Origin: Chamaea fasciata
Lineage: Eukaryota > Chordata > Aves > Passeriformes > Sylviidae
DNA length: 64,000 nt
Assembly: GCA_029207755.1 (NCBI GenBank)
Contig: JARCOQ010000009.1
Span: 31,332,914-31,396,913 of the forward strand
Direction of reading: 5' to 3'
This document shows, in pieces, positions 36,480 to 49,085 of this stretch. The notes below the pieces were generated by a model. The model saw only the letters and a program-made list of their open reading frames with translations, had not been told where the DNA came from and searched no databases. The translations under genes and the position numbers were made by a program. The stretch's first letter is position 1. Each line of letters starts with the position of its first letter.

Positions 36480-36635
36480 CCCCCAGTGTCCATCCAGTCC
36501 ATCGTGGTGCAGGTGCAGTGTGTGAACAAGAAGGTGGGCACCATCATCAACCACGAGGTTCGGATCGTGGTGCGGGACCGCAACGACAACTCCCCGCAGT
36601 TCCAGCAGGAGCACTACCATGTGGCCGTCAATGAG
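36480..36635 (+). CDS. PCDH15: PCDH15 coding exon (human exon 5 equivalent), EC1 end and EC1-EC2 linker
   Basis: This 156-nt exon (52 codons, phase 0 at both ends) begins [14 protein letters not shown], contains the calcium-linker motif RDRNDNSP and ends HVAVNE. Codons 23 and 28 (36546-36548 ATC, 36561-36563 CGG) correspond to human I129 and R134, which are I108 and R113 of the mature protein. Both are known contacts of the PCDH15-cadherin-23 interface, and R134G is a DFNB23 deafness allele; both residues are intact here. Asn replaces the Tyr I recall in human just after I129. The acceptor is CTCCCCCTGCAG at 36468-36479. The donor GAG|GTCAGA is off consensus at +3 (C). A CR1 copy ends about 70 bp upstream and a TCC tract starts 15 bp downstream. 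Confidence 0.97.
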
Positions 36636-36650
36636 GTCAGAGCTGCTTGC

Positions 36651-36694
36651 TTCTCCTCCTCCTCCTCCTCCTCCTCCTCCTCCTTCTCCTCCTT
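36651..36694. repeat. (TCC)n microsatellite next to a splice donor
   Basis: About 14 TCC units, one changed to TTC, beginning 15 bp after the PCDH15 donor at 36636. Perfect purine/pyrimidine asymmetry. Confidence 0.97.
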
Positions 36695-39600
36695 TGGGTG
36701 GGGTCACTGCTAAATCCCAGCTTTCAGTGCCTCTCCTCTGAAAACAGAAAAAAAATGTGTTGTTCTCAAATCCCTGATATTTGTGCCACTCCAGAAATGC
36801 TCATCACTTCAGTTTTTAGCATCTAACACTGCTTTTACTTAAGGAATGCAAAGACCAGCACATTTTTCACCAGGAATATTGCAGAAGACGCCTGAATTTA
36901 AAGCAGTGCCTTTGTGAATGAAGTGGTGTTTTCTGTAAAATTAAAGCACTATTAACAACAAACCTGGAAGTGACACAAATGTGTTTATGAAGAAAAGAAA
37001 GTAAAAAAACAGTTTAAAATGGTTTATTAACAATATTGAAGCTTTGCAAAGTGCAGATCTGGTTTATTGCTGTTGCTCTGTATAAATAGTGTCTGTGAAA
37101 TTATGTAGTTTAGTTTCTATTATTTATTATGTTATATTTTTTTGGAGTAGAGAATTTTTTTTTATTAGAGAGCTGTAGATTGGACCACTGAGTCATTTGA
37201 AGGAAAAAAAAAATTTTTTTCTTCTTTAGCTGGTACTACTTCATTTCACTTTCTAGTGAAGTTTTTCATTCTGTTAGGGGCTGAATAATCTGCCAATAAG
37301 CAGTACAAAAAGTCTGTGTTTTCAGGTTTAGCATCTCAGTGCTTTAGTAATGAGTAGAAGCAGGGACTTACGTGAAGTAATGGAAATTATGGGGGCTGAA
37401 ATTATGTGGAAAATGGAAAGATGGGTCAGTTTCATGCAGGTGAATACTGAAAGAAGTAAACTTACATTTAAAAAATAAATTGTATTAACTATGCAGCCTA
37501 GTGGGGATTTGGTTTGTGGAGTGGGGGGTCTGTGAAAGAGCATGACTTCTTTGATTTTAATAGACTTGATTTGAAGAAATTTCCTCTTTTTTTGTGTTCG
37601 GGAGATTCAGCTTTTCAATGTGTTCTCGTGTTGTGTCTGGTCTCCATGTCCACGCATGTGCAGGACAGCTCATTGCCCTGGGAAAAGGGTGGGACATTGA
37701 TGAGTTGAGGCCTAATTAACCCAAAAATGTGGAGGACCCCCCCCCCCCCGCCCAAATCCACACATTATATTGCAACTGAGACAAGGATAAACAAGGCTTT
37801 TCAAACTTCCCGGTTTTAAATTAAAGAGTGTTTCCCTTCAGACACATTTTTGGCATTCCAGCTGTCTGTGTGACTACCCACTGGAATCTGGGAGCACTGG
37901 GAAAGTCCTCCATAGGCTTGTCCATGGTTTTCACATTGGCCTTCACATGGCCATGGAATTTCTCTGTTCTTGCGGACCCAGTGCAGGAACGTTTCTGGTC
38001 CTGAGTAAAGGCAACATCAACATGAGTCTGAAGTGCCTGTGTGGCTTGTGCTGCAGGGCCCAGATCACTTCCAAAACCTGCGTCGCTTTTGCAGTGAAAG
38101 CAAAGACAGGGAGTATGGCTATGCTAAGAAAACAAGGATTTTCCATAATTAGGGAGAAGTCCAAAAGGCAAAGTGGTAAAAATGCACCATTCCCAATTAT
38201 TTGTGTTTAGAAATTGAGCAACGTTCTGAGGACACCAAGCATTTATTGGAATTATTGCTGGACAAAATAGACTGTTGCTCTTTCCACCAGCTGCACCCTG
38301 ATTTAATTAATTTCTTCTTTTCATTTTATCTCTGTTCCACGGATAACATCTGACATGGCACCACTGTGCCCTTGAGCAGCACCCAGTGAGCTCATGCTCT
38401 CATTAATTAATTAACAAAAAAATAATTCACAAAGCATCTCAGACTCTCTCAAAGGTTTTAATGAGTGATTAAATGTTTTAATGCTCGTTTGTTCTGCTCC
38501 TAATTGGCGCTGCCTCTGGTGAATTTAGCAACAGGAATGCACTGGGAGGAAAGGTTTGTGGTTAATTTTTGCTTCTGTTTTCAGGTTGCTTGTAAACCAA
38601 AAACTACAGAAATTTCTCTTACATAAGGAACATAACACAAAGAAGGAGTAGAATTTATTATATTTTGGAGAAATGGAATGCTTTTTATGTCAAGTTGTCT
38701 AGAACTGTCCCCAACATATTAAGATGAGTTTGTCAAAGAAGCTGAGGGTAGTTGTAAATAGCACCATAAATTCTGGCTTCACACATGTTTTCCATTTGCA
38801 CAGGAAAAGACATGATTTAAAATTAAGCCTGGACTTTTCCAGAAGGCTTAGAATGAGATGGATGTGGTAGAGAAGTGTCTGTTTAGTTTTATACCAAAAG
38901 GAGTCTTGATTTTTATGCTTGATTGGCATGACTTTGTCCTCAGTTAGACTAAAAGCTCCCCTAATCCAGGGTGTTTGCTTTGCCAGTGCCCTGGCAATGC
39001 TCAAGGAAAAGCACAAGGATTGGGAAAAATGCAGTGGTGCTTCCCTGTAAAATCCTGTGTGGAGCAGCTCCAGACCAGTTTTTTCTTTCCAGTTGCTCAT
39101 GGACATGGATATGGTGGTCCCTCCTTTCCTTCCTTACTCCAGGTGTTCTGCAGCCTTTTTTTTCCAGCGTGTTTTGTCTTGTGCCATAATTCCTCACTCT
39201 ACTGCTTCAAACATCTTCGTCTGGACCCTCAGAACCCTGACACATCTCAAAACGTAAAGAGTGTCTGTGGAATATTCTGCCTATTGTCCAACAATCCTTA
39301 GTGAATTAAGTGTTTCTTTCCATCATTCCCACACTTGTACCTATGGAAGACCCTTGGGTAAAGGTGATCCCAAATTAAAGCGTGCAGAGAAATTCATGTG
39401 AGTGGTTTGAAAGCATGGCTTTTGCAGCTAAGAATCAAAATCTTCATTACCTGTTTATTGAGGAATATTTTTTCATCAGGATTTTAATTCTTCTGTTGAA
39501 AGTATGGACCTGTCACATGGAGCTGGGCTTGTCCTTGTCAGTGTTGATGGAGGCTGGAATGTTTGTTGGCTGAGGTGGCTTAACTGGGAATGGCAGCAGT

Positions 39601-41153
39601 GGGAATCCACATTAAATTACAAATAATATCAATTTTTTAAAAGTCTGAGTTGAAAACAGATTTTCTGTTTCACCACCATTTTGGAGCCAGTTTTCCTTTT
39701 CCCTTCTTGATGCTTTTACAAGTCCAAGTATCTCAGCCAGCTCCAACTGCTCTCCAAAGCATTCAGAATCTCCACATGGAAGTAAAAACAAGTGAAGGCT
39801 GATGTCACCATTTTTATGATAATGAGAAATCCTCTGCAGAGTAATTCCCTTGTTTTTTTGCATGATGTATTTTTATTTATATGAAAATATCCCATTGTTA
39901 TTTAGTTAGGAAAAACTCCTGACACTGACATTAGCCTGGGGCTAAATTTGACCGCATTGGTGCCTTGAAGATTTGAGTTATTACCGTATTAAACCAAAAT
40001 TCTGCAGCTGAGTTAAATTTCGGAAGAATTATGCAGCTCAGTTGATGTTCCACGGGCAAATCTATGGCATTGCCACAAGGGGTTTAAATTTACGGAGCCT
40101 AATACAGGGATTAGGAAGTAAAATTTTGCACTGCTGAGGCCCAGTGGTGGTGTCTGTGTTTTGTGTTAAACACAACTTATCTGGATCATTTTTATCGGAG
40201 CTAAATACAGCTCCAATTCTGCATTGTCTGGGTTTTATAAAAGCCACTTTCTTTGCTCTTAGTTTTTCACTTTCCTGAGTCCTACAGGACAAAGTCAAGA
40301 GCATCTAATAGCAGATACTGTTTGGAAGTGGAGGTGGAGTCCCTAGAACACTGTTGAAGTCAGTCTTTATTAAATGCATGTATCCTTAGAGCTGCTTGTA
40401 AGCTGAAATTTTTGAGTTGGTTCATTTATTTAGTTTGGGGTTTTATTTTTTTCTCTTTTAATTTAATTAGCAGGGATGGGAATCCTTTGCAAAATAAGAG
40501 TCTTTCTTGAACTTCAGTCATCTCAAAACTTCTGGTTTGGGCTGTTGAGAATTAGGACTTGTGCTGAATTTTCATTTCTTGTGGCATAATTATTCCTGTC
40601 TTTTTCCTTGTGGTATCGAAATAATTAATCTCTGCAGGTAGACATCATCAAAAGAGCGTTAGCTCAGGATGATTAACTGTAAATCTGGCTTTGCTCTGCT
40701 CTTTGAGGCCACTCTGAAAAATTATTCATTTTTAACTTTGTAAATAAGCAATAATAAGGAAATTTATTTTCCAGAGGTTTTGTGGAAGAGCTGAACATTC
40801 CTGTCTGCATCTTGACTTCTAATAGCCATTAATCACGCTGAAGGAAGTTTTTAAGCGTTACAGCTGTAGACTGTGGAAGAAGAAGATTTATTGTGTGCAT
40901 CTCCTCTCTATTTGTTTAATTGCACTCTTTTTGGAATCTTCCTTGTTTCATGTCATCATGATTCTTTTCCACTGGATTGAGTTCCCACAGAGATGATTAT
41001 CCTCAGGCTGTCGCTGACACTCCCGGAATTGGTTCTTTGCAATCCCTAATGTTTTGTTTTGCATAAGGTAAAACTCTCTGCATGGTTAAACCCTTTGAGG
41101 CACGATTTCAGGACCTTTCCCTAGGACGTAGCAAAGGTTCCTATGGAGAAAAA
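36695..41153. other. Intron (8.1 kb), repeat-poor first half
   Basis: AT-rich sequence with a poly-C run at 37739. No CR1 copy is seen for about 4.4 kb, an unusually long clean stretch for this window. Confidence 0.6.
37739..37751. repeat. Poly-C run
   Basis: About a dozen C with one G. Confidence 0.9.
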
Positions 41154-41348
41154 AAATTCCACTCTTTCAGTGAAGGAATTTTTCTGCTGTCCAAGCTGAG
41201 CCTCGCCTGGCACAGCCTGAGGCCGTTTCCCCTTGTCCTGTCCCTGTTCCCTGGGAGCAGAGCCCGACCCCCCCTGGCTGTCCCCTCCTGTCAGGAGTTG
41301 TGCAGAGCCACAAGGTCCCCCCTGAGCCTCCTTTTCTTCAGGCTAAAG
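41154..41348 (-). mobile_element. CR1 LINE fragment, minus orientation
   Basis: The plus strand holds the complement of the 16763 subfamily: TGTCCAAGCTGAGCCTCGCC, TTTCCCCTTGTCCTGTCCCT, CAGGAGTTGTGCAGAGCCAC, CCTGAGCCTCCTTTTCTTCA. No terminal tail. Confidence 0.8.
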
Positions 41349-41682
41349 TTTCATTTTATTAGGGGAGCTGAGTTCCTCCTTGTTGTTCCAATAAGGAAGT
41401 GACAGCATTCTCTCAGAAATCGCTCACTAATTGTGAATATTATGAGGAAGATAATTGTGAGAAAAATGTATTATGGCTGGCTAATGGCAAATATCATAGT
41501 AAAAATCAGCACAATGCTGATTTGTCTGTATAAAATGTTGGTGAGGCTTGGAGTGCTGAGGAGGCTTGGGGTGCTGAGGGCCTCTCCCACATGATTGGAA
41601 GTGGATTTGAAGTATTAAGAGCTCATCTGAATTTTTCTAAAGGCTATGGGAATCTCTAACGTGTGATCTCGAGCAGGCTGGA

Positions 41683-41835
41683 AATCACAGAATCCTGGAA
41701 TATCCTGAGCTGGGAGGGACCCACCAGGATCATCCCATCCAACTCCTGGCCCTGCCCAGACACCCCAACAATCCCACCCTGTGCATCCCTGAGCGCATTG
41801 TCCAGATGCTGCTGGAGCTCTGTCATGAAGGAGTG
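41683..41835 (-). mobile_element. CR1 LINE 3' end, 'CTCCTGGCCCTGC' subfamily
   Basis: The plus strand reads AAATCACAGAATCCTGGAAT, ATCCTGAGCTGGGAGGGACC, CATCCAACTCCTGGCCCTGC, ACACCCCAACAATCCCACCC, the complement of a CR1 terminus. Confidence 0.78.
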
Positions 41836-42327
41836 CAGAGGATTTTTATTTTTTCCCAGTGTTCTTTTCTAGTATCATTTGTGTTGCATGAAAGAAAACA
41901 AAGAAAACTTTGATAAAATGGAAACGTGCGTGTCCTGAAGGTCTGCACATCTGCAGTCAGTTATTCTGGGTGTAATACATCAAATGCAAGACTTCAGCTT
42001 TTGACCTTTACTGTTAGAGCATGGAATTGGAGTTCTGGTGTTTACTGATGTGTCATTTCTGCAACTGTCTCCTTTGTTATCACTTACTAATGTGCTTTAC
42101 GGTGCTGGAGCCTTTTTATGTTGTCCACTATTTATCTGCACACTGTTAGAATGGGCTGGTGGGAGCTGTGCCAGCAGTTCCAGGGTGTCTGTCATCCCCT
42201 GGGCTGCTTGGATGTGGCAGCATTTTACAATATTTAATAATGTTAACTATATATTTTTTTTTTTTTAAATATGGGACACCATCTGCAAAACAGTGTCCAG
42301 TGCTGGGATCCTCAACAAAAATATGTG

Positions 42328-42786
42328 GGTCTATTGGAATGAGTCCAGAGGAGGCCATGGAGGGGCTGGAGCCCCTCTGCTCTGAAACCAGGCTGCAAGA
42401 GCTGGGGGTGTTCCCCTGGAAAAGAGAAGGCTCCAGGGAGAGCTCAGAGCCCCTGCCAGGGACTAAAGGGGCTCCAGGAGAGCTGGAGGGGGACTGGGGA
42501 CAAGGGATGGAGGGACAGGACATGGGAATGGCTTCCCACTGCCAGAGGGCAGGGATGGATGGGATATGGGGAAGGAATTGTTCCCTGGCAGGGTGGGCAG
42601 GCCCTGGCACAGGGTGCCCAGAGCAGCTGTGGCTGCCCCTGGATCCCTGGAAGTGTCCAAGGCCAGGTTGGACTTTGGGGCTTGGAGCAGTCTGGGATAG
42701 TGGAAGGTGTCTCTGCCCATGGCAGGGATGGGGATTAGATGATCTTTAATGTCTCTTCCAACCCAAACCAATATGGAATTCTACAT
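42328..42786 (+). mobile_element. CR1 LINE 3' fragment
   Basis: Sense CR1: GAGTCCAGAGGAGGCCATGG, GAGAAGGCTCCAGGGAGAGC, GCTTCCCACTGCCAGAGGGC, GGAAGTGTCCAAGGCCAGGT, ending CTTCCAACCCAAACCAATAT. It is the same type as the copy at 35955-36408. Confidence 0.9.
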
Positions 42787-42987
42787 GTCTGATGTCTCCA
42801 GAGCTGCTCCTCTCGGATCCATCTGTGAGCACCAGGACTTTGTCCTGTTTGGACAGCAGAAACCTGGGAGATTTCCATCACATGCCACCCCATGACCAGC
42901 CAGCACAGTGCCTGGGTTTTTCCACTAGTGGAACCATTGTTTAAACAGGGATTAACTGGTTAAACTCTCTTATTCTGAGTTACAGGG

Positions 42988-43596
42988 TGTCAGTGCTCAG
43001 GCAAGGCCTGAGGGGAGAGGTGGGAGCTGCCCTGGGGTCAGGGATCCACAGGCACATCCCAGCCCTCAGCCAGCCCCATAGGGCCTCAGGAAAACTGGGT
43101 TAAGAGAGGGGAAAAGGGGGATAAGAGAGGGGACATGTCCATGTGGCAGCGAGGAGTGAGGAAAAAACGGTGAGGAGGAGCTGGGAGTTAAGGACAGGCA
43201 CTGAGCCTGGGATAGAGGGCTGGGCTAGGGGACGGTGCTGGTTTGTGCCCCTCTGTCCCCATCCCAGTGCATTTTTTGCTGGCAGGATGTTAAACCAATG
43301 TTCCCCACAGCCTCTGTCCTGCCTGGCAGTGCAAGACAGAGCAGTGGGTGCCTGGGCTCCCTCTTTTCCCTCAAGAACATTGGATTTTCCTCTCCTGAGC
43401 TCCTGAGGAGGCAGCAAGGGGGTGCCTGAGTGGGTGTCAAGGAGCAGCCCATCCCCAGTGAGTGGGAAAACCCCCTGAAAACCATCCTGTAACTTCTTCC
43501 AGCTGGTTTTCAGGTTACTTTGGTCTTCTGTCCCCTTCTCCCCCACATGTCCCAACCCATGAGGGCACAGTCAGCTTCCTACACCCACGTGTGACA
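42988..43596 (-). mobile_element. Candidate LTR-like block with TGTCA/TGACA ends
   Basis: The block starts TGTCAGTGCTCAGGC and ends CACGTGTGACA, giving the same short inverted termini as the candidate at 20016-20794; the minus-strand start also agrees (TGTCACACG versus TGTCACACAC). It is GC-rich compared with the flanking intron. I see no convincing TATA box, polyadenylation signal or target duplication, and no retroviral coding sequence. Orientation follows only from the resemblance of the termini. It could instead be unique sequence. Confidence 0.35.
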
Positions 43597-44938
<1,342 letters not shown>

Positions 44939-45114
44939 TAGCAAACGAACAAGAGGTTGCTATTGGACATAAAGAAATGTTTTCCTTCATGTTGAGTATC
45001 CTGTCTGTCTGTGAGCCCTGTAACCACAGATGAATTTACCTTTCCTCTCATTGCCTAGCAGTCAGGAGCTGGATTATTTCACTTTCAGTAATGCCTAGAG
45101 AAGTTGTGTCTATC

Positions 45115-45264
45115 ATATCCCTGGAAATGTCCAAGGCTAGGCTGGACAGGGCTTGGAACAACCTGGGATAGTGGAAGGTGTCCCTGCCCATGGCAGGGAG
45201 TGGGACTGGATGGGCTTTAGGATCTCTTCCAACCCAGACCATTTTGGGATTCCAGGATTTCTGT
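45115..45264 (+). mobile_element. CR1 LINE short 3' end
   Basis: Sense CR1 terminus: ATCCCTGGAAATGTCCAAGG, GGACAGGGCTTGGAACAACC, GGAAGGTGTCCCTGCCCATG, TTCCAACCCAGACCATTTTG. It lies in the 1.4-kb intron between two PCDH15 exons. Confidence 0.88.
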
Positions 45265-46278
45265 TTTGCCTCAGTATAAATCTCCTAATTGATTTCTCCC
45301 CTCTGGGTGAGAATGATGAAGGTTTTATCCCAAAAGATGAGTGCCACACTCAGACTATCCCCAGTTATTTATCAGTCTGGGACCCACTTCCCAATCCTGT
45401 TTTCCTGCCCACCACAGATACCTGCAGCATGAGGAATTTAATGCTCATTCTCATTTAATTGCTGAAAAACAAACTGCAATTTCAGCAGTTATTTAAGCTC
45501 TTAGAGGAAAAGGACCTTGTTACATGATGTAAAGAAACAACATTCCTGTGTGCCTCTGCTGTGTTTGGAATCTTGTATTGCTGTTGCCTGTTCCAAATAC
45601 TTAAATATTAACTATCTGCGACACTGGGATATTGAAGCATGGAAAGATGGGTTTTTTTAATTTGATAATGAAATTACAGTTGGATCTCAGGTGTCAGAAA
45701 TTTGTGCCCTCCTGCCAGTTGTTGCCCCAACTTTGTCACCTGAGTCTCTGGAAGCAAATACGTGGAACAAATGGAATTTCACCCAATTTAACATCTGCAT
45801 TTACCCTGAAATGTGAATTTCCTTGGATAGGAACATATGCATGAATTGGCACCTAAATGTTGATGTTCTCAGCTTGTTTAGCACTTCATTGCCCTCATGA
45901 AAGGCAGAATAAAGAGCAAATAAGTACAATGATGTGGATTTCTTATCTCTACCACTTCAGCATTTGTTCTGAACGCACCACTGCAAATTCAGGATGGCAA
46001 AGGGGAAAGAAGCAGACTAGTCCAACTTCTGTGGTTGGAAGTAGCAATGGATAGGTAAAGAATCCAGGAGAATTCTGTTCTGTACAGATCCCTTATTGTG
46101 GGGTTCTTCAGGAAGAAATTGGGTGAGGAAAAAACATAGAAAGCTTTATAATCTCTGAGCTGAAGAGAAGATGCAGCCTTGGAATACCATCCAAGGCATC
46201 ATCCCATTGTGGCCCAGCTACAACACATCTTAACTCTGAGGCATGTACAGTTTTATTATGTTGTTTTCTCGTTTGCAG
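45265..46278. other. Intron, nothing recognised
   Basis: Unique sequence between a CR1 end and the acceptor at 46278. Confidence 0.65.
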
Positions 46279-46389
46279 AATTCCAACAGGACCTTTGATA
46301 TTCCTCTTACTTTGTCTGGAGCAGTAGTTCTGAGGGAAAGACTAAATTATGAAGAAAAGACTCGTTATTTTGTCATTGTTCAAGCAAAC
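46279..46389 (+). CDS. PCDH15: PCDH15 coding exon (human exon 7 equivalent), EC2
   Basis: This 111-nt exon (37 codons, phase 0) encodes [20 protein letters not shown] followed by [17 protein letters not shown], the central strands of cadherin repeat EC2. LNYEEKTRY occupies the place of the LDRE motif, and the trailing QAN leads into DRA of the next exon, the usual cadherin A-x-D calcium site divided by an intron. The acceptor TTTTCTCGTTTGCAG has a good pyrimidine tract. The donor AAC|GTGAGT is close to consensus. The intron before it (1,427 bp) is the shortest in the window and carries one partial CR1. Identification rests on protein similarity to PCDH15 and on in-frame continuity with the neighbouring exons. 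Confidence 0.97.
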
Positions 46390-47213
46390 GTGAGTATAAA
46401 TCTCTTGAAGGCCATTTATGCCCCTGATTTAGGTGAGGGTTTAGTTTCCTTCCCAAGGAAAGGCAGAGCCTTGCTGAAACACCAGCTCTGATAAATCCTC
46501 TACTGGTGAAGATCTAATTTAAGATTTATCCAGGCTGTTGAAAGCTCAGGCATATTATTACTGCTTAAAAAAGCTTGCTCAGTGTGTGACAAGCCAACCT
46601 TTTTGGCACAAGGAACAACTTGCAAACGTGCAGCGCAGCCCATGCAGAAAAGTGCAGCCGTGTGGCACTAAATGTGCATTTTCCAACAAATCTGGCGAGG
46701 TTAATTTTCACTCAGATGAGTTTAATGGACAGAATTTCATTGTATCCTTCAGGTTGGAAATGCATTTTGTTATAAGGAGGTGATTTTTCCTTCAAGTCAT
46801 GCTGCACGTGTACGGAGAGGTTTTTCCAGAGTGGTTGGCAGTGGATAACTCGAACTGAGACGAGAAGTGATGTATAAACTGTATCTCAGATATCTGTCAT
46901 CAGAGTGGGTTTTTGGTGCCCTTGAGGGCTGTGAAAGCTTTTTTTCCCTTTCTGTCCTTCTGATAACAACTGAAATGAAAACTTCTCTTCTGTTGTTCAC
47001 GGCTGTTGTGATACATCTCCGTTCGTGGGAAATGATATTTGCTCTGAAGCAACAGGACATCCTGAATCCACACCTTCACATTCCTGTCATCTCTCTGATA
47101 CACAAGTGCAGATACATTTTGCAATCTCTTTTCTTACTTATTTCGTGGCATGTTCAGCATTCTGCCAGCAGAAGCCAGGCTCCAGGGGTGCTAAGTGCTC
47201 CTTGCCCCTCTGC
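46390..47213. other. Intron, nothing recognised
   Basis: Unique sequence after a strong GTGAGT donor, up to the nested CR1 pair. Confidence 0.65.
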
Positions 47214-48075
47214 CCCTGTGCCCAGGTGAGACCCCACCTGCAGGACTGCCCCAGCCCTGGGGCTCAGCACAGGAGGGACCTGGAGCTGCTGGAGAGAGGC
47301 CAGGGGAGGCTCCAGGATGATCCCAGGGATGGAGCAGCTCTGCTGGGAGGAAAGGCTGGGAGAGCTGGGATTGTTCAGCCTGGAGAAGAAAAATTTTGGG
47401 TGACCCAATTGTGGCCTTCCAGGACCTGAAGGAGCTCCAAGAAGGATAAAGAGAAACTTTTTGGATGAATGGAGTGACAGTACAAGGGGGAATGCCTTCA
47501 AACTGACAGCAAGCAGAGTTAGATGGGATATTGGGAAGGAATTGCTCCCTGTGAGGGAGGTGAGACCCTGGCACAGGGTGCCCAGAGCAGCTGTGGCTGC
47601 TCCTGGATCTCTGGAAGTGTCCAAAGGACAGGGCTGAGGGCCCCTCTCAGCTGGGGCTCCTCTCCAGGCTGAACAGCCCCGGCTCCCTCAGCCTTTCCTG
47701 GCCATTTCCCACATGCTCCAGGCCCTTCCTCAGCTGCGCAGCCTCCGCTGGCCCCGCTCCAGGAGCTCCCTGGCCCTGCTGTGCTGAGGATCCAGAGCTG
47801 GACACGGCACTCCAGAGGTGCCTCCAGGGCTGCCCACGGGGCCACCATCCATCCCTCCCTGCCCTGCTGCCAAGGCTCTTCCTGCTGCCCATCCAGCTCC
47901 CCTTGCTGGGAAAAACCATCCAGCACAGCCCATTCCTGGAGTGTCCATGGCCAGGTTGGACACTGGGGCTTGGAGCAGCCTGGGACAGTGGGAGGTGTCC
48001 CTGCCCATGGCGGGAGTGGCACTGGATGAACTTTAATGTCCCTCCCAAACCAAACCATTCTGGGATTCTATAACC
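47214..48075 (+). mobile_element. CR1 LINE 3' fragment interrupted by another CR1 piece
   Basis: Sense CR1 from CCCCTGTGCCCAGGTGAGAC through GAGATGGGATATTGG-type sequence to GGAAGTGTCCAA at about 47622. It resumes at GTGTCCATGGCCAGGTTGGA (47941) and continues to the end CCAAACCATTCTGGGATTCT. The 310 bp between are a CR1 fragment in the opposite orientation. The duplicated CTGGA(A)GTGTCCA at both joins supports an insertion into a pre-existing element. Confidence 0.88.
47625..47936 (-). mobile_element. CR1 LINE fragment nested in a plus-strand CR1
   Basis: On the minus strand this reads as CR1 upstream of the 3' UTR: GGCAGCCCTGGAGGCACCTC, CCGTGTCCAGCTCTGGATCC, CTCCTGGAGCGGGGCCAGCG, GGAGCCGGGGCTGTTCAGCC. 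It has no CR1 3' tail at its 3' end (left side). Its sequence is nearly identical to 21707-21915. Confidence 0.8.
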
Positions 48076-49085
48076 CCACAGGCTGCATTGAATTCTCTCT
48101 GGCGTGTACTATGCAATCACACTCCTCTTATTACACTATCAGTGCTTTGTTTTCCTTGCATCCTGAAGATACTGCTGGAAATTAATTACTCTCTATCTGC
48201 TTTGATCCAGAATTACTCAGAGGCACTTACTGGAGGAATGGAGAAATGGTTTAGTTGATGATGAAAGCTGCTCCTTGTAGCTGGAATTGTTTTTCATCAT
48301 TGACCATGAAGAAAGATAAATGCAGAAGTTCCCATATTTACTCTAAATGTGGTGCTGGTGCAAGAACTGAGGGGACTGCAAAATAAGAAAAAAAATTTGT
48401 ATCCAATCCAATTTAGAGCAATGGCCTCTTCATCTTCCATAGATGATATTATTAAACAGCATAAATTAAAAAATAAATTTAAAAATTGGGTTTTTTTTTT
48501 TCTTTCAGTGTTTCATTAGGATAGGAGGGCAAGATGTAATTCATGGCACATATTCCCTGCCCCATAATTCTAGCTCTGCAAAGGAAAGCTCACGCTGCAG
48601 TTCCTCTGTGAAAATGGGAATATTTTTTGAGTATTTTAAACAAAATACTAGCTCGTCATGATGTTTCTTCATTAAATGAAGAAAGAAGACTTGAACTGTT
48701 TCTAATGTGTACTTTGGGTATAACCACAACAATTTCTGATTATAAATAAGGCACAGGGCCTTTCTCTCTTCTACAAACATGCTGCATTATCATAGTTTTA
48801 GTCCTATAGTTTTCCCAAGCTGTATTATTTCTGAATGACAGATGTCTTGCAGTATTTCTTCACTTTTTCTCTTCATTTTACTTGTGAGCCTTTCAGGCTG
48901 CAGCTCTGAGCCTGAAGTTCCTGTAATTACTCCTCGTACACGAATAATTCTGACACTTACATGTTTTACCCTTAGCCTTGTCTACACCTTTTTAGATGGT
49001 TCTTTTTAGGAGATTTTTAGGAGATCTTTTTCAGGAGATTCTGAATTCAGGAAGTCTCATCAGATGGACCTGGTTTGCTCCACAG
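48076..49085. other. Intron end, nothing recognised
   Basis: AT-rich unique sequence up to the acceptor at 49085. Confidence 0.65.

Noticed and set aside
36093..36707. Minus-strand open frame of 204 codons with a Gly run
   Set aside because: It is antisense to the CR1, the real PCDH15 exon and the TCC repeat; the Gly run is the repeat.
43100..43555. Minus-strand open frame of 151 codons
   Set aside because: It lies inside a GC-rich LTR-like block and shows no retroviral or cellular protein motif.
46867..47229. Plus-strand open frame of 120 codons with hydrophobic stretches
   Set aside because: It runs from intron into CR1, has no splice support and resembles no family I know.
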